From Prevotellaceae bacterium (lineage in GTDB: Bacteria; Bacteroidota; Bacteroidia; Bacteroidales; UBA932), in NCBI GenBank assembly GCA_031279475.1, contig JAITIL010000051.1, positions 1-35,967 of the forward strand: a stretch of 35,967 nucleotides of DNA, written 5' to 3'. Positions within the stretch are counted from its first letter, which is position 1; each line of letters opens with the position of its first letter. The translations under genes were made by a program, and so were the position numbers. Below are positions 17,438 to 25,138 of the stretch, piece after piece. The notes beneath the pieces are model-generated. The model saw only the letters and a list, made by a program, of their open reading frames with translations. It did not search any database and was not told the origin of the DNA.

Positions 17438-19186
17438 ATGGCACGACAAAAAACCTTAAAATATGAAATTGATAACTGGAGGCAACGCGCGCGGTGTACC
17501 GCTTTTTTGTTAGGCGCATTGTTTTCTACATGCACCGTTGTTGCCCAGGATATTGAAGCCATAGCGAAAGCGCCTGTACTTACTCTAAACGGAGGCTTGT
17601 CGTTAAGTCAGATTGCCACTTTTATGCCCGGTGATACCACGGCACAAGATCCGTATGCCATGTATTTGGCCGGTAATCTTAACTTAAGTTTTTTTGACGT
17701 CGTTCATATTCCACTTTCTTTCGCCTATACCAACCGGCAGTTGAGCAAGGAAGTATCCCTTCCGTTTAACAGGTTTTCTATTGCGCCGTCCTACAAATGG
17801 GTAAAGGTATATGCCGGCTATGCGTCCATGCAATTTTCTCCGTATTCTCTTGCCGGACATGAGGTGTTTGGCGGTGGCGTAGAACTCACGCCCGGCAACG
17901 GATTTAAGATAAGCGCCATCTGCGGACGATTGAAAAAAGCCGTTTCGGGCGGGGAAGGCTTAGATTCTTCGTATCAAAGAATGGGCGGCGGATTCAAAGT
18001 AGAATATGCGGGGAAACAATTTGATGTGGGCGTCAATATTTTTAAGGCGCAAGACCTCTCCTCCTCGCTTCCCGACAGCGTTGCCATTGCACCGCAGGAC
18101 AACCTGTCGGGAACGGTCAGCGCCGCGATTAATTTCATTAAGAATATCCGTTTTGGAGCAGAATATGGTTTTAGTGCGCTGAATCAGAATACCGGCAAGG
18201 GACGTCATGGTTTTCGATTGTTGGAAACAGGCGGCAATGTGGCGATGTATCATGCCATAAAAACCAATCTTACCTACACTTCTCCTGTTGGTGCAATTGG
18301 CGCCACTTATGAGCGGATCGATCCGAACTATATCACCCTGGGCGCGTATTACATGACCAATGACTATGAAAACATCACGGCAAATTATTCCACAGCGATA
18401 AAAACTGTGAACATTGCAATAGATGGCGGTTATCAACGCGACAACCTGAACGGGCAGAAAACCAATACCACCTCAAGAATGATTTTTTCGGGAAACGTGT
18501 CTGCCAATATTGGAAAGGAACTTACGCTTTCTGCCAACCTTTCCAATGTGCAGTCGTATGTCTATATTAACGATATTTACGACCGGGTAACCCAAACCAA
18601 CGAATTCCAAAACCTCGATACGCTGAATGTGACGCAACTGAACTATACCGCTTCGCTGGACGCCGCATACCTTTTGCAAAGCGGCAAGGAGCGGCGGCAA
18701 GGATTTAATGTGGGTTTTATGTATCAGAAATCGGCCGAACAGCAAGATTTTACCGGCTATTCAGGCAATGACATTTATAACGGGTCGCTGTCGTATCAAT
18801 ATGCCGTCATTCCTGCCAAATTTAATGCTTCGGCCTCGGTAAACTACAACCATAACCGGATGCCGGACGACCTGTACATACGGGCAATGACTTATAACGG
18901 GTCGCTGCAAAAAGTTTTTTTTGAAACCTTACGCACGGCCTTCACTTGCACCTATAGCAACATGGCCAATAATAGCGGAAACTTATCTAATGTTTTCAAT
19001 GTACGGTTAACCGGTGGATATGTGTTCTTCAAAAACCATAACCTTAGTTTGAATGTAGCCATGATACACAGTGCGGGTCAAAGCAAAACCCGGGTGCAAT
19101 ATTCGGCGAACTTGGCCTACAGCTACGTGTTTAATGCCGTTGTGACGCGAAAGGACAAAGGCATGAAGTTAGATACTAATTTTTAG
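17438..19186 (+). CDS. outer-membrane beta-barrel protein (582 aa), last gene of the surface operon
   Basis: The N-terminus has a long polar stretch and then a hydrophobic core (residues about 21-36, ending VVAQ), consistent with a signal peptide with an extended n-region. The rest is dense in alternating amphipathic strands with aromatic ends and polar loops (for example NLSLNVAMIH and LAYSYVFNAV), and the chain ends in Phe, as is typical for outer-membrane barrels. It lacks the N-terminal pattern of PorP/SprF proteins that I know, so I do not call it SprF, although its position beside a SprB-like adhesin is similar. It begins 10 bases after the FN3 stop. A plausible role is anchoring or assembling the FN3, adhesin and 1498-residue proteins at the outer membrane. 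Start choice is by proximity to the upstream stop; no better in-frame ATG precedes the hydrophobic core. Confidence 0.8.
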   Translation: MARQKTLKYEIDNWRQRARCTAFLLGALFSTCTVVAQDIEAIAKAPVLTLNGGLSLSQIATFMPGDTTAQDPYAMYLAGNLNLSFFDVVHIPLSFAYTNRQLSKEVSLPFNRFSIAPSYKWVKVYAGYASMQFSPYSLAGHEVFGGGVELTPGNGFKISAICGRLKKAVSGGEGLDSSYQRMGGGFKVEYAGKQFDVGVNIFKAQDLSSSLPDSVAIAPQDNLSGTVSAAINFIKNIRFGAEYGFSALNQNTGKGRHGFRLLETGGNVAMYHAIKTNLTYTSPVGAIGATYERIDPNYITLGAYYMTNDYENITANYSTAIKTVNIAIDGGYQRDNLNGQKTNTTSRMIFSGNVSANIGKELTLSANLSNVQSYVYINDIYDRVTQTNEFQNLDTLNVTQLNYTASLDAAYLLQSGKERRQGFNVGFMYQKSAEQQDFTGYSGNDIYNGSLSYQYAVIPAKFNASASVNYNHNRMPDDLYIRAMTYNGSLQKVFFETLRTAFTCTYSNMANNSGNLSNVFNVRLTGGYVFFKNHNLSLNVAMIHSAGQSKTRVQYSANLAYSYVFNAVVTRKDKGMKLDTNF

Positions 19187-19206
19187 CTGTGTCATAAAAT
19201 CCATTT

Positions 19207-19237
19207 TTTGCAAATTCACAAAAAAGCATTATCTTTG
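19207..19237 (+). promoter_or_regulatory. Bacteroidota-type promoter for tRNA-Met
   Basis: TTTG at 19207-19210, a 19-base spacer, then TATCTTTG at 19230-19237: an exact match to the -33/-7 consensus TTTG-N19-21-TAnnTTTG. The expected start, about 6-7 bases further, is just before the tRNA at 19250. Confidence 0.85.
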
Positions 19238-19249
19238 CAGTCCATTTTT

Positions 19250-19323
19250 GGCGTGGTAGCTCAGTTGGTTAGAGCGTTTGATTCATAATCAAGAGGTCGA
19301 GAGTTCAATTCTCTCCCACGCTA
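19250..19323 (+). tRNA. tRNA-Met (CAT anticodon), elongator type
   Basis: The full cloverleaf can be drawn. Acceptor stem GGCGTGG pairs with CCACGCT (first pair G-U), followed by discriminator A at 19323. The D arm is GCTC...GAGC, the anticodon stem is TTTGA/TCAAG with loop TTCATAA and CAT at 19284-19286, and the T arm is GAGAG/CTCTC with loop TTCAATT. CCA is not encoded. The features match elongator Met of Bacteroidota rather than initiator (no C-A mismatch at 1-72). A CAT tRNA can also be the Ile2 type, but the acceptor sequence does not look like that. Confidence 0.93.
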
Positions 19324-19380
19324 CTGTGTAAAAATAAGACGCTTGGGTGGTTTTAGAAGTTTACTCCTAAGGCTGGAGGA

Positions 19381-19412
19381 GAGCGGGCATTCCTGCCCGC
19401 TCCATTATTTTT
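19381..19412 (+). terminator. intrinsic terminator after tRNA-Met
   Basis: GAGCGGGCA, loop TTCC, TGCCCGCTC: a perfect 9-bp GC-rich stem, followed by a short T-run at 19408-19412. It lies 58 bases past the tRNA. Confidence 0.65.
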
Positions 19413-19492
19413 GTGGCTCACCTGCAATTTTTATCTTGCCCGCCATCTCATAAATAAATCAACAAATTTTCTGTCTTATACGTGTCCATATC

Positions 19493-19771
19493 TCACATTG
19501 GCAGCGCATAAGTTTTTTCCCACACGAATCGTGCGGTTCCGCCATCACGTATTATAGAGTGAGCGGTAGTACGAAGACGTTGCTCACTATTCCACCAGTG
19601 CATCCTATTTGGCCAGTTCAAATTATTTCCGCCAGTCCGCAAATGATGTGGCGGCGCTGTTAAGCAGCTACTCGGGTCTACGGGGAAGGCTATACCGTTC
19701 TGAGCATTCGAGCATAATACATAATATTTCTGTTCAGCGTTTGGATTCACAAGTGTGATATTACTCGACAT
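19493..19771 (-). CDS. hypothetical 92-residue protein immediately after the glycosyltransferase
   Basis: The ATG directly abuts the glycosyltransferase stop (TAAATG), which suggests co-translation. The product is polar, rich in Asn, Trp, Pro and His, with three Cys/His clusters but no signal peptide, membrane helix or motif I can name. It ends in a GGTARFVWEK-like segment. The DNA under it contains a 7-bp inverted repeat (AGTGAGC 19558-19564, GCTCACT 19582-19588). It may be a real small gene, or a frame through a structured or repeated intergenic element. Confidence 0.35.
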   Translation of the reverse strand: MSSNITLVNPNAEQKYYVLCSNAQNGIAFPVDPSSCLTAPPHHLRTGGNNLNWPNRMHWWNSEQRLRTTAHSIIRDGGTARFVWEKTYALPM

Positions 19772-20779
19772 TTAGCTGAATAAATCGGAAAAACGCAATT
19801 TTCCCCGATGTATAAAAAATTCCCACACGATACTTTTTTCATACACACCACCGATTTTCACAGCCGTCTCGGGGGAAACCGACAATTTGCGGCGGTTTTT
19901 CCAAAAATGGATGTGGGCGCGAAATACTGCCGCAAAAAACGAACATTTCCCTTTACACAAATAAACCATCGCCGACAAGCCGTCGAGCGCCATGCGCGCC
20001 AACAGGATCGTTTTTCGCTTTTCCGCCGGCAGGTTTTTATACAACAGGTAAAGATTATTACGATGGTTGAGGTAAATTTTTTGCGGATTATTATTCGGCA
20101 ACGTGCCTCCGCCCACATGAAAAACCACCGATTGCGGCTCACACATTATTTTATATCCTTCCGCTTGCATCCGCCAACAAAGGTCGATTTCCTCCATGTG
20201 CGCAAAAAATAACGCATCAAATCCGCCCAAGCGGTGATATAGCGCGGCACGCACCATCATGCAGGCGCCCGTAGCCCAAAACACCGCACGCTTTTCGTTA
20301 TATTGTCCCGCATCAGGCTCTATGTGGTTCAAGATACGCCCGCGACAAAACGGATACCCATACTTGTCAATAAAACCGCCGGCAGCGCCCGCATACTCAA
20401 AAAAACCGGGCGACGCACACGCACACACTTTTGGCATACATGCCCCGATGCTGGCGTCATGTTCCATCAAGGTAAACAAAGGTTGCAACCAGTTTTCCGT
20501 AACTTCCACATCCGAATTAAGCAGCACATAATAGTCGGCTTTTATTTGCTGCAAGCCCCGATTATAGCCGCCGGTAAACCCGCAATTTTCATCGAGACAA
20601 ATTAAAGTGACAGAAGGAAAGTGCGCGCGGAGAAAATTAACGGAGCCGTCGGTGGAGCCGTTATCAATTACCACAAACGAAACGCCTGGCCACGAAGTAT
20701 GCGCCAACATCTGCGGAAGGAAACGCTCAAGAAAATGTTTTCCGTTCCAGTTTAATATCGCAACAGCAATCGTAGCCAT
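19772..20779 (-). CDS. family 2 glycosyltransferase (335 aa)
   Basis: A cytoplasmic GT-A enzyme that transfers a sugar from an NDP-sugar to a glycan or lipid carrier. Visible motifs: start strand with LNWNG (9-13), DNGSTDGS (39-46), NSDVEV (88-93; the D-x-E at 90-92 replaces the common DxD metal site), a GACMMVRA segment around 171-178, and HMEEIDLCWR (194-203) with the presumed catalytic acidic pair. The layout is that of rhamnosyl/WcaE-like GT2 enzymes. No membrane segments are evident. It stands alone on the minus strand, divergent from ricT, so the acceptor cannot be inferred from neighbours; cell-surface polysaccharide or LPS synthesis is the general expectation. Confidence 0.9.
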   Translation of the reverse strand: MATIAVAILNWNGKHFLERFLPQMLAHTSWPGVSFVVIDNGSTDGSVNFLRAHFPSVTLICLDENCGFTGGYNRGLQQIKADYYVLLNSDVEVTENWLQPLFTLMEHDASIGACMPKVCACASPGFFEYAGAAGGFIDKYGYPFCRGRILNHIEPDAGQYNEKRAVFWATGACMMVRAALYHRLGGFDALFFAHMEEIDLCWRMQAEGYKIMCEPQSVVFHVGGGTLPNNNPQKIYLNHRNNLYLLYKNLPAEKRKTILLARMALDGLSAMVYLCKGKCSFFAAVFRAHIHFWKNRRKLSVSPETAVKIGGVYEKSIVWEFFIHRGKLRFSDLFS

Positions 20780-20800
20780 TTATTTTTTATCATTAAAAAA

Positions 20801-20832
20801 CAAAATTAACGTTTTTTTTATATCTTTGCAAG
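20801..20832 (-). promoter_or_regulatory. promoter of the glycosyltransferase gene
   Basis: On the minus strand CTTG (20832-20829) is followed after 20 bases by TAATTTTG (20808-20801), one mismatch from the full -33/-7 consensus. The start codon is 21 bases further on. It overlaps the ricT -7 element on the other strand. Confidence 0.5.
20821..20828 (+). promoter_or_regulatory. -7 element of the ricT-gldH-trmB operon
   Basis: TATCTTTG, identical to the -7 element in front of the tRNA, lies 21 bases before the ricT ATG. No TTTG is found at the -33 distance. Both divergent promoters share the 70-base gap. Confidence 0.5.
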
Positions 20833-20849
20833 AATAATTTATTGACATC

Positions 20850-22136
20850 ATGCGTTTACTAAATATCATCAACTGCGAACGGGGATACAGGGCCGGGCAA
20901 ACAGGGCCGGGCGAAATACACTATATACCCCACGACGGTTGTTGCAAGTTGAATATTTACAATTGGCTCCGCGATATTCCCGAAGACCGCGCCTACCAAA
21001 TTTTTGAAGTGCGTTTTAAAAATACGCACAAAGGTTTCTTTTACAATACAAACAACTTGCCCTTAGCCAAAGACGACATTGTGGCGGTGGAAGCGAGCAG
21101 CGGTCACGACATAGGCATCATAAGCGCTGCGGGGCCTATCGTATTGTTGCAGATGAAACGCCAGAATATAACGGCTAATGTGGCGGACCTGAGAAAAATT
21201 TATCGCAAGGCCAAGCCGGCCGATATTGAAAAATGGCAAGAAGCCATTGCGCGCGAACACCGGGTGATGATTAAAACACGGCAGATTGCCGCACAGTTTA
21301 AGCTCAACATGAAAGTGGGCGATGTGGAGTTTCAAGGCGATGGCACCAAGGCGATTTTTTATTATATCGCCGACGACCGCGTCGATTTCCGTGAGCTCAT
21401 CAAGGTGTTGGCCGACGAGTTCCACATACGCATAGAGATGAAGCAAATCGGCGCACGGCAGGAAGCCGGGCTCATTGGCGGCATTGGCGTATGCGGCCGG
21501 GCATTGTGTTGTGCACAATGGGTGTCTGATTTCATCTCGGTGAACACTTCGGCGGCGCGGGCACAGGAACTCTCGCTGAACCCTCAAAAATTAGCCGGCC
21601 AATGCAGCAAACTGAAATGTTGCCTGAATTACGAAGCCGCCACTTATGCCGAAGCGCAAAAAGATTTTCCACAAGTGAAAAATCCGTTAGACACGATAGA
21701 AGGGCCAGCCTATCTGGTAAAAAATGATGTGCTGAAAGGAATCATGTGGTTTACTTTTGATCCGCGTAATCCGGTAAATCAGATTGCTGTACCGGTAACC
21801 CGCGTAAAACAAATTATTGAGCTAAACCGGAAAGGAGAAAAAGCCGAATTTCTCGTAGAAAATAATCATATCCCCTCCGCAAGGCCCGACTTTATAAGCT
21901 CGGCAGGTGAAGATAGCATCACCCGTTTCGACCGGTCGAAAAAACGACACAACCACAACAGGCAGGGTCGTGCAAAGGAAGAAAAGAAGAAGCCACATGG
22001 GGCAACGGGACAAGGACAAAGTCCGCGGCAAGAACAGTTTGCCCAGTCTTCAAAAAATAACGAAAAAAGGCACAAGCGCCGGAGACATCCGCATAATAAC
22101 AAGACCAACCCTGCCAAAAATGAAAAGCAACAATAA
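20850..22136 (+). CDS. ricT: PSP1-domain protein, RicT/YaaT family
   Basis: The family hallmark is present: C215-G-R-A-L-C220-C221 and C252-S-K-L-K-C257-C258, the conserved cysteine clusters of PSP1/YaaT proteins, which in Bacillus RicT take part in an Fe-S-containing complex that influences RNA processing. Residues 1-330 are the conserved body. From about residue 350 there is a very basic, low-complexity tail rich in K, R, N, Q and H, probably disordered and possibly RNA-binding. Partners RicA and RicF are Firmicutes proteins, so the role in Bacteroidota is open. The last 17 bases overlap gldH in another frame, and trmB overlaps gldH, so the three form one tightly packed operon. The ricT-gldH neighbourhood is common in Bacteroidota. 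Confidence 0.9.
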   Translation: MRLLNIINCERGYRAGQTGPGEIHYIPHDGCCKLNIYNWLRDIPEDRAYQIFEVRFKNTHKGFFYNTNNLPLAKDDIVAVEASSGHDIGIISAAGPIVLLQMKRQNITANVADLRKIYRKAKPADIEKWQEAIAREHRVMIKTRQIAAQFKLNMKVGDVEFQGDGTKAIFYYIADDRVDFRELIKVLADEFHIRIEMKQIGARQEAGLIGGIGVCGRALCCAQWVSDFISVNTSAARAQELSLNPQKLAGQCSKLKCCLNYEAATYAEAQKDFPQVKNPLDTIEGPAYLVKNDVLKGIMWFTFDPRNPVNQIAVPVTRVKQIIELNRKGEKAEFLVENNHIPSARPDFISSAGEDSITRFDRSKKRHNHNRQGRAKEEKKKPHGATGQGQSPRQEQFAQSSKNNEKRHKRRRHPHNNKTNPAKNEKQQ

Positions 22137-22608
22137 AGTTTATATTCTTTATTTATTACTTACGATTGGATATTTGTTCACAGCGTGTACTACGCCTGCA
22201 ACATTTGAAAAGATTGTTAAGCTCAATAACGACCAATGGCTGAAAGACAGCGTCATCAATATTACCCTGCCGGTAACCGACACATTGGGCGTTTATGCCA
22301 TCATTGTTGATTTGCGCAATAACAATGATTATCCTTTCCGCAACATTTATCTTTTCGTCGACGTGGTATCGCCAACCGGCGTAACCGTGTGCGACACGGT
22401 AGAATACGAGTTGTCGGACATGCAAGGAAAGTGGCTTGGAAAACGGGGAAGCTACTGGATTGACCACCGGTTGTCTTACCGCCCAACGGTGATATTTCCC
22501 GATACCGGCCATTATGCGTTCGGCATCCGGCATGGCATGCGCGCCGACACGCTGCTTGGGATAGGCGCTGTGGGCCTTCGTCTCGAATTGATTGATATTG
22601 AAAAGTAG
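22120..22608 (+). CDS. gldH: GldH-family lipoprotein
   Basis: The start at 22120 gives a basic N-terminus, a hydrophobic core and a lipobox ending FTAC (Cys about residue 23), which earlier in-frame starts would bury; this decides the start. The 162-residue product fits GldH: a beta-sandwich-like body with VYAIIVDLRNNNDYPFRNIY, a DTVEYELSD strand and a WLGKRG segment. GldH is needed for gliding in Flavobacterium johnsoniae but is also found in non-gliding Bacteroidota, so it does not prove motility. It overlaps the ricT tail by 17 bases and shares one base with the trmB start. Confidence 0.85.
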   Translation: MKSNNKVYILYLLLTIGYLFTACTTPATFEKIVKLNNDQWLKDSVINITLPVTDTLGVYAIIVDLRNNNDYPFRNIYLFVDVVSPTGVTVCDTVEYELSDMQGKWLGKRGSYWIDHRLSYRPTVIFPDTGHYAFGIRHGMRADTLLGIGAVGLRLELIDIEK

Positions 22609-23315
22609 TGGGCAAAAACAAGTATTTGCGATTTCGCGAAAATGAAACCTTCACGTTGCTGTATCAACCGGCATTTGAAGAGATATTCCGTCGTGATTTC
22701 AAGTTTAAGGGAGTGTGGCGCGAGCAGGTATTTCACAATAACAACCCCATTGTATTGGAGCTGGGATGCGGAAAAGGCGAATATACCGTAACGCTTGCCC
22801 TGCATGCTGCCGAAAAAAATTTTATCGGCGTCGACGTCAAAGGGGCGCGGTTGTGGCGTGGCGCAAAGACGGCCACCGAAAAACAACTTCAAAATGTAGC
22901 GTTCATCCGCACGCGCATTGATTTTATCGAATCGTTTTTTGCACCGCACGAGATTGACGAAATTTGGATTACGTTCCCCGACCCGCAACCGAAAGCGGCG
23001 CGGAAACGGCTCACTTCACCGCTTTTCCTGACCCGCTATCGCAAATTTTTAAAACCCGGCGGACACATTCACCTGAAAACCGATAGCCGCCTGCTGCACG
23101 ACTACACCAAAGCGCTGGCCATGCACAATCATTTGAAAGTGTGGGAAAGCAGTACCGACATTTATGAATTGGGATTTGCCGACAACGTGTTATCCATTAA
23201 AACACATTACGAACAACTGTTTCTCAAAAAAGGAATACCCATCACTTACCTGGAATTCGGTATCGATGGCGACGATATGATACAGGAGCCCGAAGAAATT
23301 TTTAAGCATGTATAA
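22608..23315 (+). CDS. trmB: tRNA (guanine-46-N7)-methyltransferase
   Basis: Methylates N7 of G46 in the tRNA variable loop using S-adenosylmethionine. Visible motifs: LELGCGKGEYTV (SAM site, starting near residue 48), GVDVKGARLWRGA, the TrmB signature WITFPDPQPKAARKRL with the catalytic-region Asp, and a C-terminal substrate segment. 235 residues is normal for the family. The start is GTG, with its G shared with the final base of the gldH TAG (TAGTG), so translation is likely coupled. Confidence 0.93.
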   Translation: MGKNKYLRFRENETFTLLYQPAFEEIFRRDFKFKGVWREQVFHNNNPIVLELGCGKGEYTVTLALHAAEKNFIGVDVKGARLWRGAKTATEKQLQNVAFIRTRIDFIESFFAPHEIDEIWITFPDPQPKAARKRLTSPLFLTRYRKFLKPGGHIHLKTDSRLLHDYTKALAMHNHLKVWESSTDIYELGFADNVLSIKTHYEQLFLKKGIPITYLEFGIDGDDMIQEPEEIFKHV

Positions 23316-23321
23316 CATTGT

Positions 23322-23361
23322 CCGCCAGTGCTGGCGGGGGCGTTTCCCGGGGTATCCCGGG
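23322..23361. terminator. double palindrome between convergent trmB and patA, likely bidirectional terminator
   Basis: Two perfect inverted repeats: CCGCCAG-TG-CTGGCGG (23322-23337) and CCCGGG-GTAT-CCCGGG (23346-23361), filling the 52-base gap between the two stop codons. There is no T-tract, so termination may be weak or protein-assisted. They may instead be copies of a dispersed palindromic element. Confidence 0.5.
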
Positions 23362-23367
23362 ATGTCG

Positions 23368-24522
23368 TTACAGCTTCGACACAAAACCTGTAATCCGGCG
23401 CAGGGCTTCGGTCAACGTTGGCCTGTCTACGCAGTAGGAAAGGCGCACATAATCTTTGTAAGCGTCGCCGAATGCGTCGCCGGGGATGATGGCCACGCTG
23501 GTTTCCTGCACCAGCCGGCGGGCAAACGTGTCGCCGTCGATGCCAAAGTTTGCGGTGGAAAGGTATAAATAGAAAGCGCCCTGTGGCGGCTTGCAGTCAA
23601 ATCCCGCGTGCGTGAGCACACGGCAGGCATATTCCATGTTGTCGCGGTACGACGCCGTCATGTGCGCCAGCGCCTTCTCGGTTTGCGGGTCGAGCACGGC
23701 TTGCAGCGCATACTGCCCTATGGTGGAAGCGGCGGTGACACAGTATTGATGTACCTTGGCGATTTCGTTAATCACTTCCTTGCCGGCCAGCACCCAGCCC
23801 AAGCGCCAGCCCGTCATGCTGTGCGATTTGGAGAACGAGTTGACTATAATAAGTTGCTTGCGTAATTCGGGATACGTGCCGAACGACCTGTAATCATTGG
23901 TATACAGGATACGGTTGTACACCTCGTCGGCAATCACGAAAATGCCGGTGGTGGCCAAAAACGCAGCGAGTTCGTTGCGGTTATCGCGACTGAGCGACGC
24001 CCCCGTGGGGTTGGACGGGTCGGTAAGAATCACGCATTTTGTTTTCGGGGTGATGTGTTTCTTCAAATTTTCTGCCGTAAGCTGAAAGCCGTCGGACGCG
24101 GTATCAACGGTCTTTACCGTACAATTGTTCAGCAAAACCAGCGGCTCGTACCCCGAGTAAGCAGGTGCGGGAATAATCACCTCATCGCCTTCATTCAGTA
24201 TGGCGCATAATGAGGCGGCCAGGACTTCGGTGGTGCCCACGCCCACAATGATTTCCTCGAGGTCGTAGCCGACGCCGAAGTGTTGTTTGCAATAGCGGAG
24301 AACTGTTTCCCGGGTGACCTGTGCGCCGCGGTTGGGCGTGTAGGTGGTGATATTGTTGCGCAGTGCTTCAACGGCTTTTTCTTTCACGGGCGCAGGCGTG
24401 GGGAACAGCGGTTGCCCCAGCGTGAGTTTAATCACGTCCTTGAATTGATTGCAATACGTATCGAACTGCCGTATTTTTGAAGTCTGGATTTTACTTAGGT
24501 TTTTGTTAAATAATGGCATCAT
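23368..24522 (-). CDS. patA: PLP aminotransferase, probable N-acetyl-LL-diaminopimelate aminotransferase (PatA-like)
   Basis: A fold-type I, class I/II aminotransferase. The PLP lysine is K232 in NSFSKSHSMTGWRLGW; other motifs are LTLGQPLFPTP near residue 33, DPSNPTGASLS and the carboxylate-binding RLSYC near the end. The whole chain follows the Bacillus PatA pattern as I recall it, including the N-terminal KIRQFDTY, KVHQYCVTAAS and GAFYLYLS. In the acetyl branch of lysine synthesis PatA converts N-acetyl-2-amino-6-oxopimelate to N-acetyl-LL-diaminopimelate. DapH is encoded 5 kb upstream on the same strand, which supports this role. A general aspartate/aromatic aminotransferase cannot be excluded. 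384 residues is typical. The start has tandem ATGs. It follows the flavin reductase gene by 15 bases. Confidence 0.8.
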   Translation of the reverse strand: MMPLFNKNLSKIQTSKIRQFDTYCNQFKDVIKLTLGQPLFPTPAPVKEKAVEALRNNITTYTPNRGAQVTRETVLRYCKQHFGVGYDLEEIIVGVGTTEVLAASLCAILNEGDEVIIPAPAYSGYEPLVLLNNCTVKTVDTASDGFQLTAENLKKHITPKTKCVILTDPSNPTGASLSRDNRNELAAFLATTGIFVIADEVYNRILYTNDYRSFGTYPELRKQLIIVNSFSKSHSMTGWRLGWVLAGKEVINEIAKVHQYCVTAASTIGQYALQAVLDPQTEKALAHMTASYRDNMEYACRVLTHAGFDCKPPQGAFYLYLSTANFGIDGDTFARRLVQETSVAIIPGDAFGDAYKDYVRLSYCVDRPTLTEALRRITGFVSKL

Positions 24523-24537
24523 GGGTCACTATTTTTT

Positions 24538-25122
24538 CTACTTTTTCCACACATTGATGATTTCCCCGATGTATATTTTGTGGAAGTCGTTCCGGGGATA
24601 ATTTTTTTCGGCAATTGCAGGGTCTGCGAATAGTTCGGGGTCGAAGAAGTCGCTGTAAATTTTCTTACATTCTATAATCATGTACGCTTCGCCGAAGGCC
24701 ATGGCGCCCACGGGTGTTTCCAGCGGGGTAAAGCCCACTTCCTTCACCTTGTCGCTGTCGCGACCCGATTTGCTGCCCAAAATACTGAGGGCGTCGCGGT
24801 AATTTTCGCGGAAGAACGACAGGGTGAAATGTTCGCCGCGTTCCATAAATTCAAAGGTGTAGCGTTGCGGGCGGACAAACACAATCGCCACGTTTTTATT
24901 CCACAGGTGTCCCAGCGCGCCCCAGCTGGCGGTCATGGTGTTGAACTTGCTGGCGCAGCCTGCCGTAATCAGCATCCAGTTATCGCCAATAAGTTTGGCG
25001 GGGCTTTCACGCAGGTCTTTGATGTCGGTCTTTTTGTAGTCGTTCATAGTCGTTGCTATATTAGGTTTATTGTTGCACGAGAGTAAGGCAATCAGCGCCA
25101 ATGCCGGGAATAATTTTTTCAT
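24538..25122 (-). CDS. flavin reductase-like FMN-binding protein with a lipoprotein signal
   Basis: Residues about 30-190 match the flavin reductase-like (split-barrel FMN-binding) family: LIGDNWMLITAG, FNTMTASWGALGHLWNK, VRPQRYTFEFME and FTLSFF are typical. Relatives are usually cytoplasmic and begin at the equivalent of M26. Here a further 25 in-frame residues form a good lipoprotein signal (MKKLFPALALIALLSC, Cys 16), so the protein may be exported and lipid-anchored. Translation from M26 (codon at 25047) would give a cytoplasmic form. The substrate is unknown. It lies 16 bases after the stunted ATPase partner and 15 before patA, on the same strand. Confidence 0.8.
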   Translation of the reverse strand: MKKLFPALALIALLSCNNKPNIATTMNDYKKTDIKDLRESPAKLIGDNWMLITAGCASKFNTMTASWGALGHLWNKNVAIVFVRPQRYTFEFMERGEHFTLSFFRENYRDALSILGSKSGRDSDKVKEVGFTPLETPVGAMAFGEAYMIIECKKIYSDFFDPELFADPAIAEKNYPRNDFHKIYIGEIINVWKK

Positions 25123-25138
25123 GAGTATAGATATTGAG

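Noticed and set aside
17438..19186. Naming the last operon gene sprF/porP
   Set aside because: Position fits, but the N-terminal PorP/SprF sequence pattern is absent, so only outer-membrane barrel is supported.
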